The position numbers were made by a program, and so were the translations under genes. Shown here in pieces: positions 24,386 through 33,808 of a stretch of DNA of 62,427 bases. Source of the DNA: CAZBJJ01 sp964492245 (lineage in GTDB: Bacteria > Spirochaetota > Spirochaetia > Treponematales > Breznakiellaceae); assembly GCA_964492245.1 (NCBI GenBank), contig CAZBJJ010000008.1, forward strand, positions 1-62,427, given 5' to 3'. The notes beneath the pieces are model-generated. The model did not search any database and had not been told where the DNA came from. It was given only the letters and a program-made list of their open reading frames with translations. The stretch's first letter is position 1. The number at the start of each line of letters is the position of its first letter.

Positions 24386-25922
24386 AGATAGCGAACTTGT
24401 CGATTTAGAAGAGCGCATTGGGCGTTTGGATCCCCAAGAGCAGTATAATCTTCAGGCGCTTTTAAAACGTATGCAGGGCGCTAAGGTAACTGCAGAGGCG
24501 GTGGGCAAGACACTGCCCGAAGCTGTTCTGATAGGCGAGGCCGATTCTCAGCTTCTTTCTAAATCGATGGTGAGTATTACTGAGCGTTCAATTACCAGTT
24601 CGGTAGAGGAGAATCCCGAAGCCCTGTCCACCGCCCTGTTTCCAATTATTGGGGCTGCAATTCGCAAGGCCCTGGGAAAATTCATGTCAGAGATAGTGGA
24701 GACTATGAACCAGGGCCTAGAGAAAACATTTTCTTTTAAGCGCATTCTCTGGCGAATTGAGGCAATTAAAACCGGCGTCCCCTATATGGACATTGTGCTG
24801 CGCGAAACCTTGCGCTTTCGCGTCGAGCATGTATTTTTAATACATAAAAAAACGGCATTGCTCATTCAAGAGGCCAGCAGCCCGGGAGTCGACGCCCCCG
24901 ATGCCGATATGGTGGCTTCGATGCTCACGGTTATACGCGATTACGTTAAAGATTCCATGGCCCTGGACAAGAGCGAGGAGCTCAATTCCATTAAGGCCGG
25001 CGAATATTCCATTATTATAGAAGATGGGCCACGGGCCTCGATTGCGCTTTTTATTCGGGGTTCTGCCGATGCCCTTGTACGCAAGGCCGCAGTGGAGACC
25101 TTGGAGCAGGTGCATCTGCGCTATGGCAAGGCATTGAGGTCGTTTAAGGGCGATACTAAAAACTTCCAGGGGGCAGAGGCGCTTTTAGCCCGCTGTCTGA
25201 TAAGTCAGGACAACCGACCAGCGGGGAAAAAACCCGTTCATGCCATCGTGCTGTTGAGTGTTTTGGCTCTAGGACTGGCAGTCCTGCTTGGTTTTGGCAT
25301 TGCCAATTCAATTGAGCGCCGGGCATTTATAGAGCGGCTGGATCGAGAGCCGGGATTTGTGGTAGTTTCGGCCAAAAATACCTGGGGGAAAAATCGGCTT
25401 AAGCTTTTGCACGATCCGCGTGCGCGAACTCTTGCTATGTTGGCCGGCGAACAGAACTACGATGTGGCAAAATGGAATGTGGAAATACGTCCCTATGTCT
25501 CGCCCATCTTTGGCGATAGCGAAATTCCCGAAGAATTGGCAGAAATTGCCCGTCAGCTGGCATCGATTGTGCTGCTTTTCCAGCCCAACAGCGATGAGCT
25601 TGAGGTAGGTCAGGAGCCCTATTTTGAAAGGGCAGGCGAGCTTGTTGCCGAGCTCACTGCTAAGGCCGTGGACTATGGCCTTTCCTTTAAGGTAGACATT
25701 GTAGGCCATGCAGCTGGCAGGGAGCAGAGCGATGAGGCTCTGCGGGTCAGTTCGATTAGGGCCGAAAAAGCATACAACTTCTTTTTGACCATTAACCAGG
25801 ATGTGGCCGACTACGTGCAGCCTGTTGGTGTGGGTACCGCAGAGCCGGTAGTGCGCGAGGAGCGAACAGAAGAGGACAAATTGCGCAACCGCAGCGTAAC
25901 CTTTAAAGTAGTCCTTGAATAA
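24378..25922 (+). CDS. Membrane protein with Roadblock-like region and OmpA-like C-terminus
   Basis: 514 residues. Residues 1-280 are cytoplasmic; residues ~150-250 (EHVFLIHKKTALLIQ, a helix with DADMVASMLTVIRDYVKD, EYSIIIEDGPRASIALFI) alternate strands and helices like a Roadblock/LC7 domain, the fold of the MglB GTPase partner. A single membrane helix lies at about 287-307, then a BON-like stretch (LDREPGFVVVSAKNTWG) and an OmpA/MotB-like domain (from ~395: LLFQPNSDELE, VDIVGHAAG, RAEKAYNFF, RNRSVTFKV). In GHTD the Asp is replaced by Ala, so peptidoglycan binding may differ. Coupled to the GTPase gene. The Roadblock assignment is inference. Confidence 0.8.
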   Translation: MTKDSELVDLEERIGRLDPQEQYNLQALLKRMQGAKVTAEAVGKTLPEAVLIGEADSQLLSKSMVSITERSITSSVEENPEALSTALFPIIGAAIRKALGKFMSEIVETMNQGLEKTFSFKRILWRIEAIKTGVPYMDIVLRETLRFRVEHVFLIHKKTALLIQEASSPGVDAPDADMVASMLTVIRDYVKDSMALDKSEELNSIKAGEYSIIIEDGPRASIALFIRGSADALVRKAAVETLEQVHLRYGKALRSFKGDTKNFQGAEALLARCLISQDNRPAGKKPVHAIVLLSVLALGLAVLLGFGIANSIERRAFIERLDREPGFVVVSAKNTWGKNRLKLLHDPRARTLAMLAGEQNYDVAKWNVEIRPYVSPIFGDSEIPEELAEIARQLASIVLLFQPNSDELEVGQEPYFERAGELVAELTAKAVDYGLSFKVDIVGHAAGREQSDEALRVSSIRAEKAYNFFLTINQDVADYVQPVGVGTAEPVVREERTEEDKLRNRSVTFKVVLE

Positions 25923-26760
25923 AGGTGTTAGCTATTTTCTCGGCTTCGCGGGGTGGGGCCCCAATGAGGCCGCGCATATTTTCTTCTAAAAAACGGCGCA
26001 GTCTGGGTTGGGCAGTCCCCTCGTCGAAGAAAAAATACACATAATTGAGTTCTGCTGGCTCCCAAAGGGATTCCTTAGCTTTTTTTACCTTGGTGGTGTT
26101 GCGTCGCGAAAATTTGAGCACATGGCGCTCCAGACGAATTAGATTTTTGCTGGAGGGGCGGTTAGCCAGTTCGCCAGCCTCCTCTATGGGAAAAATACTT
26201 AGCTGCATCCATTTTGTTTTATCTTGCATACTAAGGCCTAGCTCGGTGTATTCAACCTTGATACCCGCAGAATTGTGGCTGGCTTGCAGCTCGGCCCGTC
26301 CCTTTGTATCGAGCATTCGGTAACACAAAAGGGTACCGGACTCCTTTGGAGGTTCAGGGGGACGAAAAGAGCCAAAGAGAGGCAGGCCAAAATTTTTCTT
26401 TATAAACGAGAGACCCAAGTTTTTAGGATTAAACTGTGTTTTAAGCGAAATATCGGCCTTGGCGGGCTTTAGGCCTTCTAAAAAAAGAATGAGCTCGTCG
26501 ATTTCGGCGTTTACTAGAGCTTGTCTATCCTGCTTTTGCCCTAGGGCAAAGGCTTCGCGGGCACTTTCCAAAAGCGATATGAGCCTGTCGACTCGGTATA
26601 GGGTAAAGGGGCCATCGGCCAAAAGCTGGCCATACTCGGGGCCCACTTGGTGCTCAAAATTGAGCGCTGGGCTGTCGAAGAGGACTATAAGGGAATTGAC
26701 CAAGGAGACCACCCGCTGCCAGCGCGCTCGATCTTTTTTGCCAACAAAATATTGGCTCAC
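25903..26760 (-). CDS. Hypothetical protein
   Basis: 285 residues with no recognised motif and no signal peptide or membrane segment. The N-terminal half is helical (RWQRVVSLVNSLIVLF, LISLLESAREAFAL); the C-terminal half is basic with strands (LNYVYFFFDEG). GTG start overlaps the stop of the HD-GYP gene (GTGA), so the two are co-translated and it may act with that enzyme. Its 3' end overlaps the convergent OmpA-like gene by 20 nt. Confidence 0.65.
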   Translation of the reverse strand: MSQYFVGKKDRARWQRVVSLVNSLIVLFDSPALNFEHQVGPEYGQLLADGPFTLYRVDRLISLLESAREAFALGQKQDRQALVNAEIDELILFLEGLKPAKADISLKTQFNPKNLGLSFIKKNFGLPLFGSFRPPEPPKESGTLLCYRMLDTKGRAELQASHNSAGIKVEYTELGLSMQDKTKWMQLSIFPIEEAGELANRPSSKNLIRLERHVLKFSRRNTTKVKKAKESLWEPAELNYVYFFFDEGTAQPRLRRFLEENMRGLIGAPPREAEKIANTFIQGLL

Positions 26761-27881
26761 ATGCCCTCCAATTCTGGGGGCAGCCGGTCTTCCAGTTCAT
26801 TTGAATGATGCAATTGAACAATGTCGGGGGCCACTTGGAAAAAGGCTTCAACTACTTCTGGATCGAAGTGGCTGCCACTGAGCGCTTTTATTTCCTCTAG
26901 TGCCCGTTCTACCGGCCAGGCCTCTTTGTAGGGGCGCTTTGAAATGAGGGCATCGAAGACGTCGACAACAGCACAGATGCGCCCAACTATAGGTATCTCT
27001 TTGCCAGCAAGGCCCTGCGGGTAGCCCTTGCCGTCCCAGCGCTCATGGTGGGACAGGGCCACTTGGCGGGCTGTTTCGAAAATGGGATGGCCCTGTTTAT
27101 CTAAAATTTCAGCCCCTATGGTGGTGTGGGTTTTCATTATGGTGTTTTCTTCGGGGCTAAGGCGGCCGGGTTTTAATAATATTGAGTCGGGAATGCCAAT
27201 CTTGCCAATATCGTGCAGGAGGCTGGCATAAAAGAGGTGTTCGCTGGGGCGGTCATCCATGTTCAACAGGCGGCCTATCATTACCGAGCTCTGCCCAATT
27301 CTAAAGGTGTGCATGCCGGTGTCGGTGTCGCGGAATTCGGCTACGCGTGCCAGCATCGAAATAACGGAGAGTCGCGATTTGTAGAGCTCGGAGGTGCGCT
27401 GTTTTACTTTAATGTCCAGGTCGTGGTTGTGGCTACGAATTGTCCTTAGAAAATCGTCAAGCTTTAGATTGGCCTTTTCCAATTGGGTATTGCGCTCTTT
27501 TAGTTGCTCTTCCAAAATTGCCGCATTGTTTTTTGCCTGAACCACAGCCAGTTTGTCGCGCATTTCGTCGCTCACATCCTGCAGGACAATGGTCCCGGGC
27601 AGGACCGAAAGATTTACATACCGATTGCCCCGTTTTATGCCCATAACCTGTACCGCTTTTGCGTCAGTATCACTGGTATTGGCAAGTAGAAGTTCGTTTA
27701 TCTCCTGTTCGCGGCCCACGAGTTCGTAAAATACTTCGTACATATCTACAGGTTCTTCGGGCATGTCTATCCCTGCCCAGTTCCAAAATTGATGGCGGCT
27801 GGGAATAATATTGCCTGAATTGTCAATTATCTCAAAATAAATTCCCAAGGGGGAAAGCAGATCTTTTTCGTAGCTGGTCAT
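26757..27881 (-). CDS. HD-GYP protein, predicted c-di-GMP phosphodiesterase
   Basis: About 374 residues. A PAS-like N-terminus (LGIYFEIIDNSGNIIPS), a coiled coil (about residues 120-165) and an HD-GYP domain with LLHDIGKIGIPDSILLKPGRL, HHERWDGKGYPQGL and VVDVFDALISKRPYKEAW. All catalytic motifs are intact. The start is uncertain: the ATG at 27881 is used; the frame is open to a TTG at 27917. Neither has a strong ribosome-binding site. It is the third HD-GYP protein in the window. Confidence 0.9.
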   Translation of the reverse strand: MTSYEKDLLSPLGIYFEIIDNSGNIIPSRHQFWNWAGIDMPEEPVDMYEVFYELVGREQEINELLLANTSDTDAKAVQVMGIKRGNRYVNLSVLPGTIVLQDVSDEMRDKLAVVQAKNNAAILEEQLKERNTQLEKANLKLDDFLRTIRSHNHDLDIKVKQRTSELYKSRLSVISMLARVAEFRDTDTGMHTFRIGQSSVMIGRLLNMDDRPSEHLFYASLLHDIGKIGIPDSILLKPGRLSPEENTIMKTHTTIGAEILDKQGHPIFETARQVALSHHERWDGKGYPQGLAGKEIPIVGRICAVVDVFDALISKRPYKEAWPVERALEEIKALSGSHFDPEVVEAFFQVAPDIVQLHHSNELEDRLPPELEGM

Positions 27882-27990
27882 TGGGAAAATTGTAAGGGGT
27901 AATCTGTAGAGAATCAATACATTTTACTTTTCTCGTCCGGCGCTACCGATCACGGGGGCGGTTTATGTGGGTGCTCCTATATCAATGTGA

Positions 27991-28635
27991 TTATACCAAT
28001 GAGGAAAATCGGATAATTTCTACCACTATGCCCGTGCTCACCGGTATGACAATATTGTCCATATCTTTTAGCGGTAAAGCTTCGACAAAGGTGACAAAGC
28101 TGGCAATAATGACCGCAATGAAAAATGAAAAACCGGACAGAAGGGCTATTAGCCAAATTATACTGAAGCAGGCAAAAGAGCCTTCTACACTTTTACCCAT
28201 TAGCCAGTGCGGCCGTATTTTTCCAAAGCGTTTGCCCACCAAGCTGGCAATGCCATCGCCAAAGGCTAGAGCGTATATTGCCAGGGCGGCCGAGGGAGCG
28301 GGATAGAAGACGAGGGCCAGGAGGGCACCAATTCCCAGGGTTACGGGGCCAAGGACGAATTTTCCCTGGTCCCGCTTTCGCGAGGCCTTTTCTGTTATAT
28401 AGGAGATGATGGGGATATTCCAGCCTTCTAGGCGGAGCGTTTCGCAGAGGGTGTATATCATTATCCCGCTGCTCAGCAGGAAGGCAGTTAAATTGCGGTT
28501 GTATGCTGCAAGGCTCGGTACAAGGGCAATTAATAGGTGGAGTGCTTTGCGCAATAACTCGCCCTGTAAATTGCCGGCCGATGTTCTGGTTGAATAGGAT
28601 TTTAAATACTTTGAAATTTCTACAACATCTTTCAT
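27991..28635 (-). CDS. Dolichol/phytol/diacylglycerol kinase family membrane protein
   Basis: About 214 residues with several membrane helices. It resembles the CTP-dependent SEC59/DGK1/VTE5 family: LLRKALHLLIALVPS at the start, YALAFGDGIASLVGKRFGK (nucleotide-binding loop) and MGKSVEGSFACF. Bacterial members are often annotated as phosphatidate cytidylyltransferase. It probably phosphorylates a lipid alcohol such as diacylglycerol or undecaprenol. ATG at 28635; a TATAAC box only 7 nt upstream hints at a very short leader. Confidence 0.75.
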   Translation of the reverse strand: MKDVVEISKYLKSYSTRTSAGNLQGELLRKALHLLIALVPSLAAYNRNLTAFLLSSGIMIYTLCETLRLEGWNIPIISYITEKASRKRDQGKFVLGPVTLGIGALLALVFYPAPSAALAIYALAFGDGIASLVGKRFGKIRPHWLMGKSVEGSFACFSIIWLIALLSGFSFFIAVIIASFVTFVEALPLKDMDNIVIPVSTGIVVEIIRFSSLV

Positions 28636-28671
28636 ACCTATGTTATAGCAAAAACCGTGCCTAGTTTTCAT

Positions 28672-28808
28672 TTTGCGATTAAAACATTGTAAGTTGTTAT
28701 GTTATAATCAATTCCAATTGCTAATATCTGTTTTATTTCAAAATTTCTCAGAAAATCTGTATGTTATTTTATACAGATAATTATAATAAACATAATTTTG
28801 ATATTTTA
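28672..28808. other. AT-rich intergenic stretch with inverted repeat
   Basis: Lies between recD and the lipid kinase gene and is much richer in A+T than its neighbours. ATCTGTAT and ATACAGAT (about 28757-28780) can form an 8-bp hairpin that may end recD transcription or carry the promoter of the lipid kinase gene. No gene is seen. Confidence 0.4.
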
Positions 28809-30518
28809 TTAGCCTATGCGGTTTTTTAAATCGGAGGCCCGCAGGCTGGGGGTCTGGACAGCCTGTACTATGGTCTGGTCGCTGGCGACAATAAAAACCT
28901 GTTTTTTGGCGCGGGTAACCGCTGTGTACAAAAGTTGGCGCGAAAGGTTGCGTTGGCTCTCTTCGATAAGGATGTAGACAGAGTCGTATTCAGACCCCTG
29001 ACTTTTGTGAATGGTAAAGGCAAAGGCGCTCTGGTGTTCGGGCAGGGTTTTGGGGTTGAGACTGCGAACATTGCGCGAGGAATCGTAGAAAAAAGCTTCG
29101 CGTTTTCCATGGGGCCCGAGCATGATAAGGCCCACATCGCCATTAAAAAGATCTTGGTCCGGCGAGTTGTGGGTAATAAGAATGGGCTGGACCTTTAAGC
29201 TGTCCCCTTTCAAGGGGCCCCTTAAAAGGGGACCGGTAAGGCTTTGATGAATGAGATTGTTAACGGTCTCCTGCCCCCAGGGGCCGCGGTTGTTGGCGCA
29301 GAGGACAATTTGCTGTTCCAAAAGCTTAAGGCCCTCTGTCGGGGAGGCAACATTTTGAAGGGCCCGAGCGAAGGGGAGAATGCTTTCCAGAAGGGCCTGG
29401 AGAGATTCGGGGGCAAGCTGCTGGCAGTCGGGCGGACTATTAAGGCTGGCAATAACTTTTTGGGTCTCGCCCATGCGAATAGCCTGGGCCAAACGGCCAA
29501 TGCCCGAATCGCTACTAAAGCGATGGCTCTTGGTAAGGTGTATGCGGGGGTGCTGGGGAATGGCCTGGCAAAGGTCGCCAAAGACACTGCCAGCTTCTAC
29601 CGAGGCAAGTTGGTCGTGATCGCCCAACAGTATAAGGCGGGTATTCGCAGAAAGAGCGCGAAGGAGTTGGGCGAACAGGGAAAGGTCGACCATGGAGCTT
29701 TCGTCGATAACAACAAGGTCAACGTCCAGCGGATTCTTTTGGTTAAAGGGGCTTTTTGGATGAATGCTGCTAATGCCAAGGAGGCGATGGAGGGTGGAAG
29801 GGTTTAGCTGGAGAAGGGGGGCAATAAAGTGGTCGATGCCCTGAAGCTCGGTGGGGAAGGCCCCATCTTGCTGGGTTTTAAAAGTACTAAGGGCTGTGTC
29901 CAAGGACTCTTTCATCCTTTGGGCGGCCTTGCCCGAAGGGGCTGCAAGGGCAATGCGAAGGCCTTCTTCGGGGCGCTGTAACATTTGCCATGCTCGTTGC
30001 AGGCTGAGCAGGCGGGCGAGGGCGGTCGTCTTGCCTGTGCCGGGCCCACCAGAGAGCAGAATGAATTTATAGGAAAGGGCGGCAAGGGCCACCTCGTTTT
30101 GTTTACCACCATCGGGAAACCAAGCCTGTAAATAGGCTTGCAACTGCTCTTGCAAGGCCGACACGAGGGGCACTTTTAAAAGTCGCCCCTGCACAAGATT
30201 GGCGATATCGCTTTCGTCCTGGTAATTGATAGCAAGATAGAGCTTGTCTGCGCTAAGTACCAGGGGACCCCTGTTTTTAAAATGCTCGGCGTTGGGAGAA
30301 TCAGTTTCTTCTGCTAGGCAGACCGACGGGCAAAGTCGAAGAGCTTGCAAACGGTCGGCGTTTTTTATCTCTAAAAAGCTATGCCCAAGGGCAAGGGCCT
30401 GGACGAGTTGTTTTACGCAGTCCATGGTGATGTCGCTGGCCTGCCAGAAGTTGGACAGATACCAGAGCAGTCCACTTTGCAGATGTGGTGCATCTATTTC
30501 TTGTTCGTGCAGATTCAT
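28809..30518 (-). CDS. recD: Exodeoxyribonuclease V alpha subunit
   Basis: 569 residues, SF1B 5'-3' helicase of RecBCD. Walker A is LLSGGPGTGKTTALARLL; Walker B VVIDESSMVDL; LLGDHDQLASVEAGSV and the C-terminal FAFTIHKSQGSEYD with YTAVTRAKKQVF are the later helicase motifs. It is the fast motor on the 5' strand during double-strand break repair. Its start overlaps the recB stop by 4 nt, completing the order recC-recB-recD. Confidence 0.95.
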   Translation of the reverse strand: MNLHEQEIDAPHLQSGLLWYLSNFWQASDITMDCVKQLVQALALGHSFLEIKNADRLQALRLCPSVCLAEETDSPNAEHFKNRGPLVLSADKLYLAINYQDESDIANLVQGRLLKVPLVSALQEQLQAYLQAWFPDGGKQNEVALAALSYKFILLSGGPGTGKTTALARLLSLQRAWQMLQRPEEGLRIALAAPSGKAAQRMKESLDTALSTFKTQQDGAFPTELQGIDHFIAPLLQLNPSTLHRLLGISSIHPKSPFNQKNPLDVDLVVIDESSMVDLSLFAQLLRALSANTRLILLGDHDQLASVEAGSVFGDLCQAIPQHPRIHLTKSHRFSSDSGIGRLAQAIRMGETQKVIASLNSPPDCQQLAPESLQALLESILPFARALQNVASPTEGLKLLEQQIVLCANNRGPWGQETVNNLIHQSLTGPLLRGPLKGDSLKVQPILITHNSPDQDLFNGDVGLIMLGPHGKREAFFYDSSRNVRSLNPKTLPEHQSAFAFTIHKSQGSEYDSVYILIEESQRNLSRQLLYTAVTRAKKQVFIVASDQTIVQAVQTPSLRASDLKNRIG

Positions 30519-33500
30519 AGGTAGCTCTCCAGTTTGTCGATAACGCTTTTTTCGGGGCGCTTGTAGTAGATGCCATTGCCCTTGCCGTCTATGCCGCGCA
30601 AAAAGAGATAAAAGACGCCCCCAAAATCTTGGGCATAGCTGTAGTCTTTGAGCCGGGTTTTAAGATGGCGGTGGACGGCCAGCGTGTACAGATGGTATTG
30701 AAGATGATAATTGTGCTCGTCCATGGCCCTCTCCAATGCGGCAGTGTTGTAGTCGCTATAGCTATTGCCCAGATGGTTACTCTTCCAGTCTAAGATGTAC
30801 CAGGAATTGTTCCAAGTAAAAACAAGGTCAATAAGACCATTCAGATACCCGTCAATCCGACTTTCGGCGGCGACTTCGGCGCGCACGCCACTGGTTTGAA
30901 CGGCTAAGGCGATCTCTTGTGCGGGCACTGTGGGGCGGGATGAGTTTCCGCCAAGGATGTCCTGGCGGGGATGAAGATAAAATTCCATTTCGGCAATTCG
31001 CTGTTGGCCCGATATTTCGCCCAGACAGGGAATATCGGCAATAGGGGGCAGGGGACTTGTTATAACCCTGCCAATAAGCTGATGAATGAGTTCCAGATAT
31101 TCGCCCTTGCCCAGGCCCGCCATCTCCAATATGCCGCGCAGGCGGTTTTGGTAGGCAGTTGGGCAATCGGCCAAAGCGATGCCCGCCTGCTCCAGGCTCT
31201 CTTTAAAGTCGATGCGCTCAAAGACAGTGTGCAGGGCAGTTCCCGGCGCGGCCCCGCGGGGAAAGGCAAAAAAGCCGGTGGCGGGGACATTGCTTTGGGC
31301 TAGAGCAGGGGCCCGTACAGAGTGGATGTTGCGCGTAAGGCCCGAGTAGCTGGAAAGGCTCCAGCGTGGCTGTATTGTGCGCCCTTGGGTTGCCCAATCG
31401 AGGACCTCGGGCCTCTTGGCCCCTGCTTTTTGGACCCCCTCTCCCCGGCCAGCAGATCGCATAGCCGCCCTGGCCTGGCTTACCGCTGTATTTAAGTCTT
31501 CAATTGCCAAAAGCTCCTCTGGCAGATCGCTGTCTTGTAAAAGGGGGGCCAAAAGAACCTGGTCGGGCGGACTGGTAATATGGGAGTTTTTTTCGGCATT
31601 TACCACTGCAAATATCTGGTATTCGGCCCGGGTTAGGGCCACGTAACCCAGTCTAATTTTCTCTTCGCTCAGTTCTTTTTTGTTTGCCTCTTTGCGCTCA
31701 TCAATATGCTCTATATCAAAATTGAGGCTACAACTGCCATCGGCTAGACGCGTTTCGTAGGTGTCTAGGTTGCGGCTATCAAGGCCTTTAATAAGGTCGG
31801 GGAGCATGACAATGGGCCACTGCAGCCCCTTGCTTTTGTGCATTGTTACAATTTGCACCGCTTGGGCATCGGATTCAAGGCGCTGCTCTATTATTGATCC
31901 GCTGTTTTTTTGCTGTATAAGCCAATCCAATAGACGTTTGGGTTCACGCCCCCAGGCTGCCTCTTGCCCAGTTAAAAGCTCTAAAATATGGCGCACATTG
32001 GTAATGCGCCGCTGAAAAAAAAGATCGCCTTCGGGGCTGTTTTCTTGAGCTTGTAAATATTGGAAGGGTTCACTTTTTAAAAGATGCAAAAAGGCCGTGG
32101 CGATGCCCTTTGCCTTGGCCTGTAATAAAAAGTTTTCCAGCAGGCTGTCGATTCCAGAATCTTCGGTTTCCTGCAATCGTTTTGCATCCCAACCTACTAG
32201 GGGGGAGGTTAAAAGGCTGCGGCGATAGGCCTCTTTTTGGGGATGTAGGGCTGCCTGTAAAACAAGGAGGAGGTCTTGCACCTGTTCGCTTTGCCAGAGG
32301 TTTTCCCCCTTGCCCAGGCTGCTGGGAATTCCTCTATCGGCAAGGCATTTTTGATAGACTTGCCCATTGTTATGCGAGCTAACTAAGATGGCAATATGGG
32401 AAAAGGCCTGTCCGCTGCCCTGCAAGTTAAAAATTTTATCCGCCATTGCATGCCCGATGTCGTATAGGGATGGGGTAGTTTTTTCGTAATTGACCCAGAG
32501 CGTAAGGGCCGGCCAAGAAGAGGCCTGTTCTGAATTCTCTGTGTCGGTATGGGCCCTGCGCGATGGGGCGGGTTCTAGTGGGGGCGGAGTAAAGCTAGTT
32601 TCGCCGTGTTTAAAGACCGGTCGCTCCTCTTGGGCGAATATATGGTTTACCACCTTCAATACCCTTGCACTGGAGCGATAATTTATAGCCATTGTCCAGA
32701 TATTCTCTGCAGGCACCTGGGAGCGCGCCTTAAAATAGGTGTCTAAATCGCCCCCTCGAAATTTATATATGGCCTGTTTGGGATCACCGATCATTATGAA
32801 AAGCTTGCTGTCCTGGCTGGAAGGCTGGCCAAAAAGGCTGTTAAAAATGCGATATTGTTGGGGATCGGTGTCTTGGAATTCATCTACAAGGAGGGCCCGA
32901 TATCTGCTCCGTATTTTTTTGGCCAGGGCCTCGCCGCGGCTCTGCAGGGCTTGGTCGAGTTCTATAATCATATCGCGAAAGCTTATATTGCCCGTGCTGG
33001 CAGTGCGCCGGGGCAGTTCACGCTGGAGATAATTCCAGGCGGCCTCCCAGGGGTTTTCATTATTCTGCTGCGACCCATGGTCGATGTCGGGTGCAGGCTT
33101 TGGGCTACTTAAAAGGGGGGCATTTAAAAGCGTGGGAATGGCTTTTTGAAAATGGCTGGGCTGGAACATGCTTTGAATTTTTTCGGCCTTTAATTTTTTT
33201 GGCTTGTTTTCGAGAAATGAATTGATAAAACCGTCTAAGTCTTCTTCACTTAGGCTGGAAAATTCGATGCGGTTAAAATCGTACAGAATTTCTCTATTCA
33301 AGTCGGCGATTTCGGTGAGCACCTCGCGGTCAAAGCTACTGCCGGTTTCTAGGGCATAGGATTTTAACAGGCTCTGGCAAAGGCCATGGATGGTGGTAAT
33401 AAGGGCCTGGTTCAATTCCAAATAGGCCCGCTGTAGGCGCAAATAAATGAGGTATTGCACTGTTTTTAACTCTTCAGCTTCATGCTTCTGCCCTTCTTTT

Positions 33501-33808
33501 ATTATGGCCTGGTCGACAAAGGGCGCAATTTCAGCGCTCTCTTCATCAGCTTGATTGTCCTCTATAAGGGCTTGAAGGCGATTTTTGGCCAAAAGCAGGA
33601 ATTTTTGCACGCGCTCCAATATTTCGGCGGCGGCGGCATCGGTAAAGGTGACAATTAAAATTTCGGGCATCCTTGTTTGCTCTTCTTCCATTATTAAGCG
33701 CAAAACCAAGGCGGCAATGGTCCAGGTCTTGCCAGTTCCCGCGCTGGCTTCGATAAGATGGCTGCCTTTTAAATTGATGGAAAGCGGATCGAGCATGTTT
33801 AAAATCAT
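30515..33808 (-). CDS. recB: Exodeoxyribonuclease V beta subunit
   Basis: 1097 residues. N-terminal UvrD-type helicase (HLIEASAGTGKTWTIAALVL, RALLVDEFQDTDPQQY, MIGDPKQAIYKFRGGD) and C-terminal nuclease domain with GLIDLVFTWNNSWYILDWKS, the D...DxK metal site. RecB is the 3'-5' motor, cuts both strands and loads RecA after Chi. 4-nt overlap with recC upstream and recD downstream. Slightly shorter than the E. coli protein (~1180). Confidence 0.95.
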   Translation of the reverse strand: MILNMLDPLSINLKGSHLIEASAGTGKTWTIAALVLRLIMEEEQTRMPEILIVTFTDAAAAEILERVQKFLLLAKNRLQALIEDNQADEESAEIAPFVDQAIIKEGQKHEAEELKTVQYLIYLRLQRAYLELNQALITTIHGLCQSLLKSYALETGSSFDREVLTEIADLNREILYDFNRIEFSSLSEEDLDGFINSFLENKPKKLKAEKIQSMFQPSHFQKAIPTLLNAPLLSSPKPAPDIDHGSQQNNENPWEAAWNYLQRELPRRTASTGNISFRDMIIELDQALQSRGEALAKKIRSRYRALLVDEFQDTDPQQYRIFNSLFGQPSSQDSKLFIMIGDPKQAIYKFRGGDLDTYFKARSQVPAENIWTMAINYRSSARVLKVVNHIFAQEERPVFKHGETSFTPPPLEPAPSRRAHTDTENSEQASSWPALTLWVNYEKTTPSLYDIGHAMADKIFNLQGSGQAFSHIAILVSSHNNGQVYQKCLADRGIPSSLGKGENLWQSEQVQDLLLVLQAALHPQKEAYRRSLLTSPLVGWDAKRLQETEDSGIDSLLENFLLQAKAKGIATAFLHLLKSEPFQYLQAQENSPEGDLFFQRRITNVRHILELLTGQEAAWGREPKRLLDWLIQQKNSGSIIEQRLESDAQAVQIVTMHKSKGLQWPIVMLPDLIKGLDSRNLDTYETRLADGSCSLNFDIEHIDERKEANKKELSEEKIRLGYVALTRAEYQIFAVVNAEKNSHITSPPDQVLLAPLLQDSDLPEELLAIEDLNTAVSQARAAMRSAGRGEGVQKAGAKRPEVLDWATQGRTIQPRWSLSSYSGLTRNIHSVRAPALAQSNVPATGFFAFPRGAAPGTALHTVFERIDFKESLEQAGIALADCPTAYQNRLRGILEMAGLGKGEYLELIHQLIGRVITSPLPPIADIPCLGEISGQQRIAEMEFYLHPRQDILGGNSSRPTVPAQEIALAVQTSGVRAEVAAESRIDGYLNGLIDLVFTWNNSWYILDWKSNHLGNSYSDYNTAALERAMDEHNYHLQYHLYTLAVHRHLKTRLKDYSYAQDFGGVFYLFLRGIDGKGNGIYYKRPEKSVIDKLESYL

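Noticed and set aside
28935..29807. Long plus-strand frames opposite recD
   Set aside because: They are antisense shadows in a GC-rich gene with full RecD motifs on the other strand; no ribosome-binding site or known motif.
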